NCBI RefSeq assembly: GCF_010977575.1
Contig: NZ_CP048812.1
Coordinates: 3,224,001-3,288,000, forward strand
Length of the DNA: 64,000 nucleotides
Reading direction: 5' to 3'
Source of the DNA: Halomonas socia
GTDB lineage: Bacteria; Pseudomonadota; Gammaproteobacteria; Pseudomonadales; Halomonadaceae
Made by a program: the position numbers and the translations under genes. Shown piece after piece: positions 63,861 to 64,000 of this stretch. The notes below the pieces were generated by a model. That model searched no databases, had not been told where the DNA came from, and saw only the letters and a list, made by a program, of their open reading frames with translations. Each line of letters opens with the position of its first letter. Position 1 is the first letter of the stretch.

Positions 63861-64000
63861 ATGGGCCATCGTATCCACCAACTCACTGCCGACGACTTGG
63901 TGCTGATGGACGGGCTCCTGACGACCTTCGGCGAGGTATTCGGCCAGCCCGAGACCTACACCGGCAACTCTCCCGATGCCGCCTATATGCGCCAGCTGCT
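63861..64000 (+). CDS. AAC(3)-I-like GNAT acetyltransferase (partial, cut by window end)
   Basis: Only 46 codons are visible. The start (MGHRIHQLTADDLVLMDGLL) leads into FGEVFGQPETYTG, which resembles the opening of AAC(3)-I aminoglycoside acetyltransferases of the GNAT superfamily. GAGGTG precedes the ATG. It lies 14 bp after the CDGSH-GltB gene, so the two may form an operon. The acetyl-CoA site is beyond the window, so the substrate is unproven. Confidence 0.65.
   Translation, partial: MGHRIHQLTADDLVLMDGLLTTFGEVFGQPETYTGNSPDAAYMRQL

Overview
The window is GC-rich gammaproteobacterial chromosome. Gene content and order best fit Halomonas or a close member of the Halomonadaceae: phhABC with divergent phhR, an hpd/hmgA/fahA/maiA tyrosine pathway, urt-ure urea genes, tctCBA, argP/argO and REP-like intergenic repeats. 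The genus is inferred from this pattern, not from a marker gene. I saw no rRNA, tRNA, CRISPR array, insertion sequence or prophage.

Layout. 1-5.8 kb: a partial purine-type permease, then the phenylalanine hydroxylase operon phhABC, divergent from its TyrR-type regulator phhR. 5.8-8.4 kb: a small membrane protein and recQ. 8.4-17.4 kb: a tandem repeat followed by a four-gene Wadjet/MksBEFG-type SMC defence locus (jetABCD) with a coupled truncated haemoglobin. 17.4-22.8 kb: a PAS-GGDEF protein, cfa, a frameshifted formaldehyde dehydrogenase, and argP/argO. 22.8-30 kb: the tyrosine/homogentisate block (hpd; hmgA-fahA-maiA-Rieske; a MarR regulator; an SLC6-type transporter). 30-37.3 kb: SUMT joined in frame to an RlpA-like lipoprotein, a CitA/CitB-type two-component system and its likely target tctCBA. 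37.4-39.2 kb: an acyl-CoA dehydrogenase. 39.3-51.2 kb: a urea uptake and hydrolysis island, urtABCDE plus ureDABC-EFG. 51.3-64 kb: a periplasmic-sensor GGDEF protein, DUF2835, an orphan solute-binding protein overlapping a CLC channel, YbaK, DUF1428, a chemoreceptor, a DUF1801 remnant, DUF3626, AraC/LysE, a CDGSH-glutamate synthase fusion, and the start of an AAC(3)-I-like acetyltransferase.

How the parts work together. Phenylalanine is hydroxylated to tyrosine (PhhA, with PhhB recycling the pterin). Tyrosine is transaminated (PhhC) and degraded through Hpd, HmgA, MaiA and FahA. Four TyrR/PhhR-like boxes lie ahead of phhA, hpd (two) and the SLC6 transporter. A second motif, GTTTC-N4-GAAAC, sits just downstream of probable promoters of hmgA and of the transporter and is a likely operator for the MarR protein. 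Together these suggest a two-layer aromatic amino-acid regulon. The urea island starts with a clear sigma-54 promoter and NtrC-like sites, so urea uptake is probably nitrogen controlled.

Caution: hmgA and the formaldehyde dehydrogenase each carry a single-base frameshift in or beside a homopolymer run, and cobA lacks a stop before rlpA. These may be sequencing errors and need read-level checking before any biological reading.
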